From JAXGMQ01 sp040768585 (GTDB taxonomy: Bacteria; Caldisericota; Caldisericia; JAAYUI01): a stretch of DNA of 64,000 nucleotides. Under the pieces are notes generated by a model. The model saw only the letters and a list, made by a program, of their open reading frames with translations. It had not been told where the DNA came from and searched no databases. Shown here one piece after another: positions 25,997-36,000 of this stretch (positions within the stretch are counted from its first letter, which is position 1; each line of letters begins with the position of its first letter). A program made the position numbers and the translations under genes. The DNA is taken from the NCBI GenBank assembly GCA_040768585.1, contig JAXGMQ010000001.1, positions 1,426,001 to 1,490,000 of the forward strand, written 5' to 3'.

Positions 25997-28900
25997 TTAT
26001 CTGCTGTATGTCAAAATTATCATCTTGGATTCGGCAATCCACTCGACCTCGCACCCAAGAGATTCAGCGATGAACCTCATTGGCACCATCGTTCTGCCCG
26101 AGATGATGTTTGGCACAACGCTTGTGTTCTCGTCGATTGCGACTTCGACTCCATCAACCTTTGCCATGTTTTTGCCAATCCAGAGTTCAACTACCACCGA
26201 CTCCTCATCATCACCTGTTTCATCCGATATGATACCCTTGTCCGAATTGTCTCTCTCTGAAACAATCGGGGGTCTCTCCTCGTGGGGGTTGATATCCTTC
26301 TTCGGAACAATGCAGGTGACCTTTCTCTCAGTCCCGTCCCAGAGTACCTCACCACCAAGCGGTTCAACCACGTATCGAGCAGGAAGCATTGTTCTGCCAT
26401 ACGCAACCTGTGGCTCAACATTCATCGTGTTAACCTGGTCATCAACTGTGTAAACGATGCTACCGAGGGTATATTTGAGGACAATTGGTTTCTTCTCTTC
26501 ATCCTCGCCCTTGTCAACAGGCTCTGGGTCAGGATCAGGTTCAATCAGCTCTGGAGTCTTATTTTTATAGCACACGAGTTTCCTGCCATTTATTGTCAGG
26601 ATTTTACCAGAAGCTATCACAAGTTTTGACGCTAGAAACTGACTATCGTAGAGGGTGTTGCCCGTCTCTGAGTCAAGCACAACCATTCTTCCGTCGAGTG
26701 TCGTGAATATTCTAGACTCCGATATCACAAGTCCGTTGTTGATGTCATATGGTTTTCTTTGACGCCACACAATCTCGCCATTTTTCGCGTCGATACAAAG
26801 CATCTGATTATCGGCAATTACATAGACATTCTTGCCATCACAAGCCAGGAAATCTGTTGGCAGAAGGAGGTTTTTCTCCATGCGGTGATACCATATGAGT
26901 TCGCCCGTATAGACATCAAAAGCGTAGAGTCTCTTGCCGTTGGCTCTTGCAAAGACACAACCATTTGACGCAATTGGAGAGCCGAAAAGTGTGTCTTCTT
27001 TTGTAATCCAAAGTTGTTTGCCCGTTGCAAGGTTAATGCCCACAATCCTGTCATCCTTGGTGAGTGTTACGACAACACCATCGTGAATGAGCGGTTGTTG
27101 TTTTGGGTTTACGTCCTCAAACTTCCATAGAACCTCGTCGATTGTTTTGTCGTAGCAATGCAGCCTGTTAACATCTAGCATCGAGGATATGTGATGCGAT
27201 ACAAAGAGTACCTTGTTGTTTGTGCTGACGCTTGGAGCAAGATATGAGGGGTGGTAGGGATAGCCAAACTTAAACAGTCTCCTGCCGTCATCCTGGTCAT
27301 AGAGGTAGAAATTGCCATCACTTGAGCCCACACATACGGCCTCAGGAGTAAGAGACAGGTAGCTATTATCCGAGCCTGGAATCTCACGCTGCCAGATAAC
27401 ACGTTTTGTGTCGAGGCTTATGCAAAGCAGATTCTGCGATGCCCTGTCGCCTGTGTCAGTTGTAAAATAAACTCTGCCATATCCGATAACAGGATCGGTT
27501 GTGACGATACCATCATCATACACCCAAAGTGTTTCGAGTTCTCCCTCAAGAGGAGCGCATTGGTCTGAGATGCTGCCGCTACCCGATCTGTTACCCCTGC
27601 TCACCGACCACCCGCAAGGGTCAAATGTTCTTGGTTTTACCTCAGGATTCTCACCCGGAGGTGGGATTGGGTCTGGTTCTGGCTCAGGCTCTGGTTCTGG
27701 CTCAGGGAGGGGTTCTGGGTCGGGATCTATTATGACGTCATCATCATGCTTTGGAGTGAGCCCGTAGCAGTATGTCGAAGATTCTCCCTCGATGTAGAAA
27801 ACCTTCCCGCCAGATGATGCATAGTATCTGTCCTCATCGATAAGCATCCTCTTTGCAGGCTCTGCAATTGGGAAAGTCCAGAGTTCCTTGCCAGTCCTTG
27901 GGTCTACTGCTGCAACAAAACTCGTTTCATCCTCGGTTCCTGTGATGTAGTAGGTTTCATCAATAAGCTCTTTAAACTTGTAACCGACGCTTGTCTTGTA
28001 TTTGTCGCTGTCAATCCTCCAAATCTCTTTTTGTGTGTTTAGGTCAAATCCCACGATGTCTGGGTGCTCTTCACCTTCGTCATATTCCTCGAAGATGAGG
28101 ATTTCATCAAACATCCTAAAGCAACCGATTCTACCATTTGCGTCATAGCTCCAGAATCTCTCTCCGTTGTGGCGGTTGATGCAGTTGATGATGTCGAGTT
28201 GGAAGCCTCTTGAGGCGACAATTAGTTTATTTGCCCAAACGATTGGGTTGCCAGACACGTCAGGGGCAAGGGAATCAAATGCCCAGAGTTTCTTCCCAGT
28301 CACACGGTCAAGGCAGTTAAGTTCGGTGTTGACCCAGTAGAGATACTCGTCTGTGTATGCGCCGAGGAAGGTTTGGTAGTCTTGCGTGTAGTCTGTGTTG
28401 GTTTTCCAGAGTTCAAAACCGGTGTTGGCGTCGAGACAATAAAGTTGTCCAGTACAGTCACCGACATAGACTTTACCCTCAAGCACACGTAAGGATGCCG
28501 GGCAGTCTGGGGCTGTATTGATTCTCGTACCAGTCATCCAGTCCCGCTTCTTTGTCATCATGTCATAACGCACGATTGTATACCAGTAGTTCTCTGGTCT
28601 TGTATCCTGGTGATCACCAATGATGCTTGTGTACAATTTTCCGTTTTTGGCAACGAAAAGGTGACCAAATTTGTCATCAAAATCGGCGCCAATAGTTGTC
28701 TCGTAGTTCCAAAGATTCTTGCCATTCCTCTTGTCAAAGTATTCAAGCACAACGTCTTTGAATCCAAACTTTTTCTCGCCACCCATTATCTGGTAAACAG
28801 CGAATATATTTCCCTCGTGGGTCTCAACTGGTCTGTATCCATATCTCTTCCAGATGAGTTGAATATTTCTGCCGTGCATCACAACAGAGGGCTCAACAAC

Positions 28901-30073
28901 TGGGTCTGGGGCTGGTTTAGGTTCTTTACCTGGCTCTGGTGTTTTGCCAAGCGAGAACATCTCACCATTTGTTGTGCCAACAAAAATCTTCTTGTCCGAG
29001 ATTGCAGGGGATGAATAGATGGGGTAGACGAGATCGAGAGAGTTTACAATTTTACCACTACCAATATCCAGACAAGACAGCAGTCCATCGTTTCCACCGA
29101 TAAAAATGTGTGAACCGGTTGCCACTGGGGAGCTGACAACGCTGTCTGAGTCTAGTTTTGTTTGCCAGATGTTTTTACCGTCGTCCTTACCTATACAAGA
29201 CACCGTGCCATCACTTGATACGATGATGAGTTTATCATCAGCCAACACTGGTTTGGTGGAGATTGAGTCTGAGATGTGTTCCTTCCAGAGAATATCGCCT
29301 GTTGTTCCATTGAGGCTTGCAATGTCACCTTCAGAAAGCGCAACATAAATCGTTTCACCCTCACAGACAGGCGCAACAGACACTGGTGAGTCAAGTGTTT
29401 TTGTCCAGCTTCTGATGCCATCCTTCACGTCGAATTTTGTTATGCTGCCATTGGCTGAGCCAGCGACCACGCCATCTCCACAAACTGTTGCTGACGAGGT
29501 TATCATAGCATCCGCTTTGGAGAGCCAGAGTGCCAACCCGTCTGCAGTGCTTAGACAGTACATGGTTGATGAGTGTTTACCTATGAAAAGCTTATCCATA
29601 TAAACGAGCGGAGAGGCTGAAACCTCGCCCTGGATTGACTTTGACCAGATAATCTCTCCATTTTCTGGATTGACACAAACAACCCTTCCATATTCGGAGA
29701 CGACAAAAAGTTGGTTGTTGTACAAGGCCGGAGTGTTGATGACACAATCATCAATCTGGGTTTGCCACAGCATGGTACTTGTCTCTATTTCAAACCTGTA
29801 GAGCCAACCGTTGGCCGATGCACAGTAGACGCTATCATCTGTGACAACAGGCGACGAGTCAAAGGACGAGCCGACCTCCCGCTTCCAGAAAACTCCGAAG
29901 TCCGACATGTCAGGACCACAATCCGTTTTTGTATAGCTCGTGCGGTATATGTCTCCCCCGATTGTTACCCAACCACATGAATCATCTGCTGATGTTGTAT
30001 TTGTCGGCCCTGCGTATGCTCCCAATATTAGGACAATAACAACAGCTACATTTACAAGTGTTCTGATGCGCAT
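25997..30073 (-). CDS. Giant secreted PQQ-type multi-propeller protein with copper-amine-oxidase-like stalk domains
   Basis: 1358 residues with a GGAGG site and a signal peptide (MRIRTLVNVAVVIVLILGAY). At least three successive propellers are built from PQQ-type blades (CLSTADGLALWLSKA, LNGTTGDILWKEHI, LDRVTGKKLWAFDS, VDPRTGKELWTFPI, INLATGKQLWITKE, FDVYTGELIWYHRM). A Pro-Glu linker (EPLPEPEPEPEPEPDP, near 784-804) separates the second and third; a shorter Pro-rich linker lies near residue 390. The last 160 residues hold two copper-amine-oxidase-N-like stalk domains (GRTMLPARYVVEPLGGEVLW, GRTMVPMRFIAESLGCEVEW). Such stalk domains mediate contacts at the cell surface in other anaerobes. It is probably an extracellular scaffold or binding protein. 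Confidence 0.8.
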   Translation of the reverse strand: MRIRTLVNVAVVIVLILGAYAGPTNTTSADDSCGWVTIGGDIYRTSYTKTDCGPDMSDFGVFWKREVGSSFDSSPVVTDDSVYCASANGWLYRFEIETSTMLWQTQIDDCVINTPALYNNQLFVVSEYGRVVCVNPENGEIIWSKSIQGEVSASPLVYMDKLFIGKHSSTMYCLSTADGLALWLSKADAMITSSATVCGDGVVAGSANGSITKFDVKDGIRSWTKTLDSPVSVAPVCEGETIYVALSEGDIASLNGTTGDILWKEHISDSISTKPVLADDKLIIVSSDGTVSCIGKDDGKNIWQTKLDSDSVVSSPVATGSHIFIGGNDGLLSCLDIGSGKIVNSLDLVYPIYSSPAISDKKIFVGTTNGEMFSLGKTPEPGKEPKPAPDPVVEPSVVMHGRNIQLIWKRYGYRPVETHEGNIFAVYQIMGGEKKFGFKDVVLEYFDKRNGKNLWNYETTIGADFDDKFGHLFVAKNGKLYTSIIGDHQDTRPENYWYTIVRYDMMTKKRDWMTGTRINTAPDCPASLRVLEGKVYVGDCTGQLYCLDANTGFELWKTNTDYTQDYQTFLGAYTDEYLYWVNTELNCLDRVTGKKLWAFDSLAPDVSGNPIVWANKLIVASRGFQLDIINCINRHNGERFWSYDANGRIGCFRMFDEILIFEEYDEGEEHPDIVGFDLNTQKEIWRIDSDKYKTSVGYKFKELIDETYYITGTEDETSFVAAVDPRTGKELWTFPIAEPAKRMLIDEDRYYASSGGKVFYIEGESSTYCYGLTPKHDDDVIIDPDPEPLPEPEPEPEPEPDPIPPPGENPEVKPRTFDPCGWSVSRGNRSGSGSISDQCAPLEGELETLWVYDDGIVTTDPVIGYGRVYFTTDTGDRASQNLLCISLDTKRVIWQREIPGSDNSYLSLTPEAVCVGSSDGNFYLYDQDDGRRLFKFGYPYHPSYLAPSVSTNNKVLFVSHHISSMLDVNRLHCYDKTIDEVLWKFEDVNPKQQPLIHDGVVVTLTKDDRIVGINLATGKQLWITKEDTLFGSPIASNGCVFARANGKRLYAFDVYTGELIWYHRMEKNLLLPTDFLACDGKNVYVIADNQMLCIDAKNGEIVWRQRKPYDINNGLVISESRIFTTLDGRMVVLDSETGNTLYDSQFLASKLVIASGKILTINGRKLVCYKNKTPELIEPDPDPEPVDKGEDEEKKPIVLKYTLGSIVYTVDDQVNTMNVEPQVAYGRTMLPARYVVEPLGGEVLWDGTERKVTCIVPKKDINPHEERPPIVSERDNSDKGIISDETGDDEESVVVELWIGKNMAKVDGVEVAIDENTSVVPNIISGRTMVPMRFIAESLGCEVEWIAESKMIILTYSR

Positions 30074-30379
30074 TCTCCAAACCTCCGTCTACTGGTAAAG
30101 ATATGCATTTTTGGCATTTCATGTAACCACTACATGTTGAAAATGGCATTAAAAAATGGTTACACAATAAACAGTTGTGTTGTTGGTGACAAAGATGTGT
30201 TCGGTGTTTTTAACTCACGTTCGCTGAGATTTGAAAATACCTGACTGTATGAAAGGAAAGTAACAAACGTTAATCGGTTATGACAACTAGGAAAAAGGCT
30301 GTGGAAATGGGCACTTGAGTAGAAACCAACAGAATGTACTTATGAGTTTGCAGATTGTGTATGTTGATTTCAAATCCAA

Positions 30380-31063
30380 AGAGATACTAAGAGGAAGCAA
30401 GCTTATTGGAAGAAGTCGATATACAAACATCTTGGCAAAAATAGACACAACATCTGTGAATTTAGTGTTGGTGGTGGCGCAAACCTACCACATCCAACTT
30501 CATATTTTGACACATCGGCTGTCGATTTTTCTACAAAAATGTTGGAACAATCAAAGGAGTTGAATCCAAGCACAAGACATTTTGTTGGTGATATGAGAAA
30601 TGTCAGATTGAACGAGTCCTCCGTTACCGTTTTGAATACATGGTGCAATCACGTGTATGCAACACTGACTGACCTGAGGGCTGCTTTCACAACAGCCTGG
30701 GAGCATCTGAGACCCGGTGGGATTTTCATTACGGCTCCTGATTTTGTGAGAGAAACCTTCAGAGACGTATTGTTGGAGGAGAGCATCACCGAATCTGATG
30801 AAAACATGGTGTGACATATGCAGAGTACTTCTATAATCCATATCCAAATGACTCAATGTATAAAGGAAGGTATGTTTATTTCTTATCCGAGACAGGGCAA
30901 CGAACAAACTCAGAGTGGAGCTGGACAAACACATCTTTGGTTGTTCTCAAAGAGTGAATGGATAAAGACGATGGAATCGGTGGGATTTGAGGTAGCACTC
31001 GACGAATAACCAGTTTTTGGTGAGGGTAATGAGGGATGGTTGTATGTTGGTAGGAAAGCATAA
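30380..31063 (+). pseudogene. Degenerate SAM-dependent methyltransferase
   Basis: Pieces of one methyltransferase lie in successive frames. The first contains CEFSVGGGANLP (motif I), SAVDFSTKMLEQSKELNP, FVGDMRNVRLNE and LRPGGIFITAPDF, and runs to 30814. After a frame change the match resumes with VTYAEYFYNPYPNDSMYKG ... SEWSWTNTSLVVLKE, then again in another frame with WIKTMESVGFEVALDE and NEGWLYVGRKA, ending near 31063. The 5' end (30290-30380) also contains stops. At least two frameshifts separate the conserved parts, so the gene is dead. Confidence 0.7.
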
Positions 31064-31247
31064 CCCCCCATCTCTTTTGTGTATTTGCAGGTGACTCAAG
31101 TGAGGTTCATCTCCTCAAACACGCTCAACACCAACTGTTCATACAATCTCTATCTTTGCCGGAAAATCTGCCGTTTACCCGCACAAAGACAAGAGGGACA
31201 AGATTGTGCGCAAAGCCAAACTTATCCCTCCTATGTTTTTTAGAGGA

Positions 31248-32000
31248 TTAGTACCTGTGAGTTAGCACAGTTCTGACTGCCACAGCCGTGACTGCTATCA
31301 AACCAAAAGCTAGTGGCCATGTAATATCTATGAGTCCACCTGTCCTGTATGTGCCGGCGATATTCATCATGTTAAATATCTGATCACCGAGGAAGTACAG
31401 GATAAGACCGGCTATCATGATCCAGAATTGGTTTCCAATTATTCCTCCGAAAAGCGAAGAGGCAAACAGCACAGCAGATGACACTAGTAGAGAATCAACG
31501 ACTGAGTACGTATAGGACGTGAATGTGGCAAGTGGAACATCGGGTTCAACCAGTGAGAATGCCCAGAATAGCGCTAGACCAAGGACAACCAAAGACGCAA
31601 TCCAACCCCATGTGGGCACCTTTGACTTGAGCGCAGACCATATGTAGAGAATTCCTATGATGGCAAGTATTGGTGTAATGATATATCCTATGTCAGGGAA
31701 CCATGGGTAGGGGACGGTCAAGCCTGTGGAGGCTTCATAAATTGTGTACACAACCTGCCCAAGAAACCAGCTCAGGCATGCCAAACCGATGAACAACCAG
31801 CCTTTTCGGTTGCTATCTCCCTCTTTGAACACAGCCATTGTAAAAAAGCAGAACAGAGCAGCAATGAAGGGAGCCGCTGTCTGAACAACATTGCTGAAAG
31901 TGGCCAAGACCCCTTCTGATACACCCATAGTGTGCATAGTGTACATCACAAACAAAGGTACAATCCATAACACAAACGTAATTGCGGATGTTAGGTACAT
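31248..32000 (-). CDS. Polytopic membrane protein, unknown function
   Basis: 250 residues, about seven or eight hydrophobic segments over the whole length (AITFVLWIVPLFVMYTM, APFIAALFCFFTMAVF, GWLFIGLACLSWFLGQVVY, and so on). The pattern WFPDIGYIITPILAIIGIL recalls the multi-TM sensory regions found at the N-terminus of some bacterial signalling proteins, but no signalling domain follows. An AGGGG site precedes the ATG. It is 15 bp downstream of the next gene on the same strand, so the two form an operon. Confidence 0.65.
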   Translation of the reverse strand: MYLTSAITFVLWIVPLFVMYTMHTMGVSEGVLATFSNVVQTAAPFIAALFCFFTMAVFKEGDSNRKGWLFIGLACLSWFLGQVVYTIYEASTGLTVPYPWFPDIGYIITPILAIIGILYIWSALKSKVPTWGWIASLVVLGLALFWAFSLVEPDVPLATFTSYTYSVVDSLLVSSAVLFASSLFGGIIGNQFWIMIAGLILYFLGDQIFNMMNIAGTYRTGGLIDITWPLAFGLIAVTAVAVRTVLTHRY

Positions 32001-32015
32001 TACAAATACCCCTTT

Positions 32016-32783
32016 CTAGGAAATATCCACTATAAACCTAATGTCTGCTTTCTGATCTACACCAAGATCAGCGGATGCCTTCTCAAACACTTTGTCAGAG
32101 AAAGTTATTGGGATAAAGGAATTTATTACCCCAAGAACGTTTTTATACCTGTCTTGAATTGGATTTGTTCTGTAGCATTCAGCCAGGTCGATTTCACTTA
32201 TCTTGCTTAGTGCCGCGGCGACCTCATTGGCCTTGTTCTGTCCAAAGAATCCTTTTATGGACGACAACAAACCGTTCTCATAGACCGCTATGCTGTCAAC
32301 GAGCGTCTTTTCGTAGGAGTGGATAATATCTCCAACGCCAAAGGCGTGGAGCAATGTGATTTCGTCTCTCTTGGTGAGTGTATGCTGAGACAATATCTCT
32401 GACAGCCTTAATCCTGAACCAACCTTCTGAAGCAATCTTTCTGTGCCATGATCCATCTCTGTATTTAACGATGATTTTCCTGGCAGAACGTACTGGTGCG
32501 TCAAGAATGGATAGTTTTTTTGCAAATCTAGGCTAAAACCCAGCAGTGCTTCGTCCAATAATTTTGCGTAATCGAAGTCAGACATTTGCGACTGAGAATT
32601 CATATCGCAATCGAAGGAGGATTGCAGCAGGAACTCCTTCAACCGGGTGGTGTTGGAACACGTTTTTAAATCGCCGTGCTCGAAACCAAGAGACAGAAAA
32701 CCATTAATGCCGACGGCACCAGAAAAGCTTTTTGAAACAAGGCTGCCGACAAGTTGCAAACCGAGTACATTATCGCATTTCAT
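32016..32783 (-). CDS. Soluble protein of unknown function with a DUF4388-like segment
   Basis: 255 residues, no signal peptide or membrane segment. Residues 115-160 (ERLLQKVGSGLRLSEILSQ ... EITLLHAFGVGDII) resemble the winged-helix-like repeat seen in DUF4388/PATAN-type regulators of bacterial signalling; this match is weak. The rest is not recognised. The gene has a TTGACA/TAAAGT promoter whose -10 box ends six bases before the ATG and no ribosome site. It leads an operon with the multi-TM protein. Confidence 0.55.
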   Translation of the reverse strand: MKCDNVLGLQLVGSLVSKSFSGAVGINGFLSLGFEHGDLKTCSNTTRLKEFLLQSSFDCDMNSQSQMSDFDYAKLLDEALLGFSLDLQKNYPFLTHQYVLPGKSSLNTEMDHGTERLLQKVGSGLRLSEILSQHTLTKRDEITLLHAFGVGDIIHSYEKTLVDSIAVYENGLLSSIKGFFGQNKANEVAAALSKISEIDLAECYRTNPIQDRYKNVLGVINSFIPITFSDKVFEKASADLGVDQKADIRFIVDIS

Positions 32784-32789
32784 ATTCTA

Positions 32790-32817
32790 ACTTTAACATA
32801 GCGACATAATTTGTCAA
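32790..32817 (-). promoter_or_regulatory. Promoter giving a probable leaderless transcript
   Basis: On the minus strand: TTGACA (32817-32812), 16-bp spacer, TAAAGT (32795-32790), six bases, then the ATG at 32783. Rest of the 284-bp gap between 32784 and 33067: nothing recognised. Confidence 0.5.
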
Positions 32818-33067
32818 CAGATTCACCAAATTATATATCTAGTAAAATTCGTAAAAATCCGTTTTTTGTAAATATCCTTGACCCAACATTGTCAACAAAC
32901 AATTTAGAATTGGTCATTTTGTACACTCTTGAACAGTTTAACTTTATTGAAGTATTTATGTGCAAATTTTCAACAACGCTTACTCTTTGGTTTGTATCAC
33001 AGCTGTTTGAGTTGCAACCGAAACTAGTAAATTATGCCCAAAAACAAATCTTCAATATCCTAGAATG

Positions 33068-36000
33068 TCACTTGTACTCAAGCTTTGACAACTCTTTCAC
33101 GAACCTTACCGTCTCAAGCGATACAGTCACAATCTTGCCGACAAGCTCAAAGATGTATCGGGGGTTGCCATCGAAGCCATTTGGGTCTTGGACAATGCCA
33201 GACCGAGAGTCCACCTTGACTCTGTACTGGTCAACAATCCACTCAAGAGCACTGCGGTTTCCGAGTTTGTAGTCAAACACCTCAGGTGGTATCTTGCCAA
33301 GAGTTATGCTGTCGTTGTAGATAAGCTCTGTTTTGTCTGTGCTGAGCCTCATCTTATCGACTGTGTAATCTACTTCTTCGAAATAGTTGTCGGTGTATTT
33401 GTTCTGCCCCAGGTCATATTGCTCTGCCTGCTCGTAGTTTATGTGGATGTCAGCAAGCTTTTTGCCAACCTCCGCAAACTTCCAAAAGTCTTTTGCAAAG
33501 GGCACTCGCGGGAGCGAACGCCTGAGGTTTTCTTTGTAATCCTCGCGATAGCTTGGGTGGTGGAGCATAGCATAGATGTAGTAGAAGATGTCCCACTTTG
33601 TGATTTGCCTGGATTCATCGACTTCTTGCCCCCCTTGTGAAGGGGGGTTGGGGGGTTGTTTTGTAGAAGATTGCCCAATCAAACCGCCAATAACGCTACA
33701 AACAGCATCAAACTCCCCTAAAACCTGCTCATTGCTAAATCTTACAACTTTCAATCCATATCGCTCAAGAATTTCAGTTCTTGTTGTATCGAATTTGTGC
33801 TGCTTGTCTTCATTATGAGTTTCACCATCAATCTCAATGACAAGCCCAAGCTTTGAGCTGTAGAAATCGACGATGAAGTTATCGATGGGGTGTTGTCTTG
33901 TGAATCTTATATCTTGTTTTGAAAGGAATTCGTACCACAGTTTCTTCTCTGTTTTTGTCTGATTACTTCGCAGTTTTCTGGCGGTCTCTTTTAGGTCGTT
34001 GCGATATGGCAGGTGTTTGCCGTCGTTTTTAAGGTTTTGAGATTTTGTTCTTTCGTCAATGTATTGTTTGTTCCAGCCGACTATTCGGGGGAGGGTGTTT
34101 GCTTTTTTGTTTGTGATATTTGTATCGCCTTTTTCGTTGTTATTATCCCCCCGACTTTGCATGGCAAAGTCGACCCCCTCCGAGAGGGGGTTTTCTAAAT
34201 CGCCCCTTTTTTGAATGGAACCGGCACTCTCAACACCCTTTTGAAGGAGATTTATAGCCTCTCCCCCCTGTCCCCCCTCCGAGAGGGGGGTTGTATAGTC
34301 ACTCCCCTTTTGAAGGGGGGTTGGGGGGTTGCATGATGACTTATTCCCATAATGCTCCCTAAACAACTCCAACGCCCAGTCTGTGACGTTTTCTTGTCGG
34401 TTCGTGCCGTCGGGAGAGTAGGTGTAGAAGGGGAAGGATTGATTCGAGCAGCCAGCACCAACAAGATGAAGGTCTGGGATTTGATTTGCGATTAATGACA
34501 TAAAATCCTTCTCGCTACCTTGACCTGTAAGACATATGACTCTGTTTTCTTTTTCGGATTGTGGATTAGGAAAGATTTTACCAAACTGTACATAAGCGGC
34601 ATTCATCATCATATCGTAGTAGAGGTACTTTCTTGTAAACGGCCTATAAAGTTGCTTCCTTATTCTTGAATTTGAATATTCATGCTTCCGTTTGGATTTG
34701 AAACAGTTTTTGAGATGAAGATCCCACTTTATTTTATTATCATCGTTCTGTATGAAATCATCCACATCTTGAATCGTCTTAAGTTTGGTATTGTTAGAGT
34801 TTAAGTACCTATCCAATTCAAAATTGTAAGTATCAGTGTGTAATCTCATATTTTCTGAGACAGATGATTTTGAAAAGTTTATCGCCCATATATCCCTATT
34901 TGTTTTTACGCCATTGCTAAACAATCTAAAAATTGCCTTGCAATCCTTCTTCCCCTTCTGCTCCTTATCCCCCATCATCGGATACTTTTCAAAATCCTCT
35001 GCCATGCCCTCTGTCAACCAGGTGTGGTTTTTATTGGGTTCAAGTTTTCTCCAATCCAAACCTGCTGAGTCTTTTGCTTTTTCAAGAATTTCAAACTTCT
35101 CTTCTCGGGTTGAGCGGAAAGGCACATCGAAGTACCAGATTTCTTTGACAGAGGCTGAACCCCCCTTGCCCCCCTCCAAGAGGGGGGTTTTATCATTGCC
35201 CCCCTTATGAAGGGGGGTTGGGGGGGTTTTCTTTTTCACAAAAAATGATATCGATATACCCACCATCGCTGCCAAACCAAACACAGTGTGTTTTTCTCCT
35301 AGTGGAATACCATCTTTCATCGAGTCTTTTCTGATGTTTCCCTTCAGGTCAAGCACATAAATCTTATCAAAATCCTGCTCTAAATGTTTCCTCATCCCAT
35401 CTAGCGCATACCCGTCTACAAAGCTGTTATTGGTTATCATTGCCACAATACCTTCAGTGCCAATACGCTTTGATGCCCACTTGATGGCTTTGACATACGG
35501 GTCACTAAGTGCATTCCTGAGTGTAGCCCTGGAATCTTTGCTGTAGCTGTCTCTTATTTCTCTTTCGAGTTCAGGATACGACCTGTTCTTGTTATTATCA
35601 TTCTCATTCATCTGATGGGCGTTGTAGGGTGGGTTGCAAATCACCACAAAAATATCTTTTGAGCGTTGGTTTTTGACACGCCTGACGTTTTCTTCCTGCA
35701 TGAAGCCGAGGAACTGTTCGTCCTCGAACATCTGGAATGTATCAGCAAAACATATCCCCTCAAACGGCACATACTCCCCAGCCTTTTCGTAGTATTCATG
35801 CTCGATGTTCAAGCTGGCGATATAATATGGCATCAGCTGAATCTCGTTGCAGTGCAGCTCCGTCCCTTCCTTGCCCCCGATGTATTTGCTCCTCAGCTTC
35901 TCGACGCTCTCTTTTTTGTTCTTGCCCTCAGCATAAATTTCTTGCATCACCCTCATGATGAAGTTGCCAGTCCCAACAAAGGGGTCGATGATGTGAACAT

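Noticed and set aside
25997..30073. PQQ-dependent dehydrogenase
   Set aside because: Only the propeller blade motif is present; no enzyme-specific catalytic residues or quinone-binding ring residues are evident, and the chain contains several propellers plus stalk domains.
32811..33272. 153-codon plus-strand frame
   Set aside because: It overlaps the 3' end of the type ISP gene in antisense and begins inside the promoter of the 32783 gene.
33600..35230. Direct-repeat array (CRISPR) suggested by repeated C/G-rich blocks
   Set aside because: The blocks are palindromic, unevenly spaced, lie inside a coding frame and have no regular spacers or cas genes.
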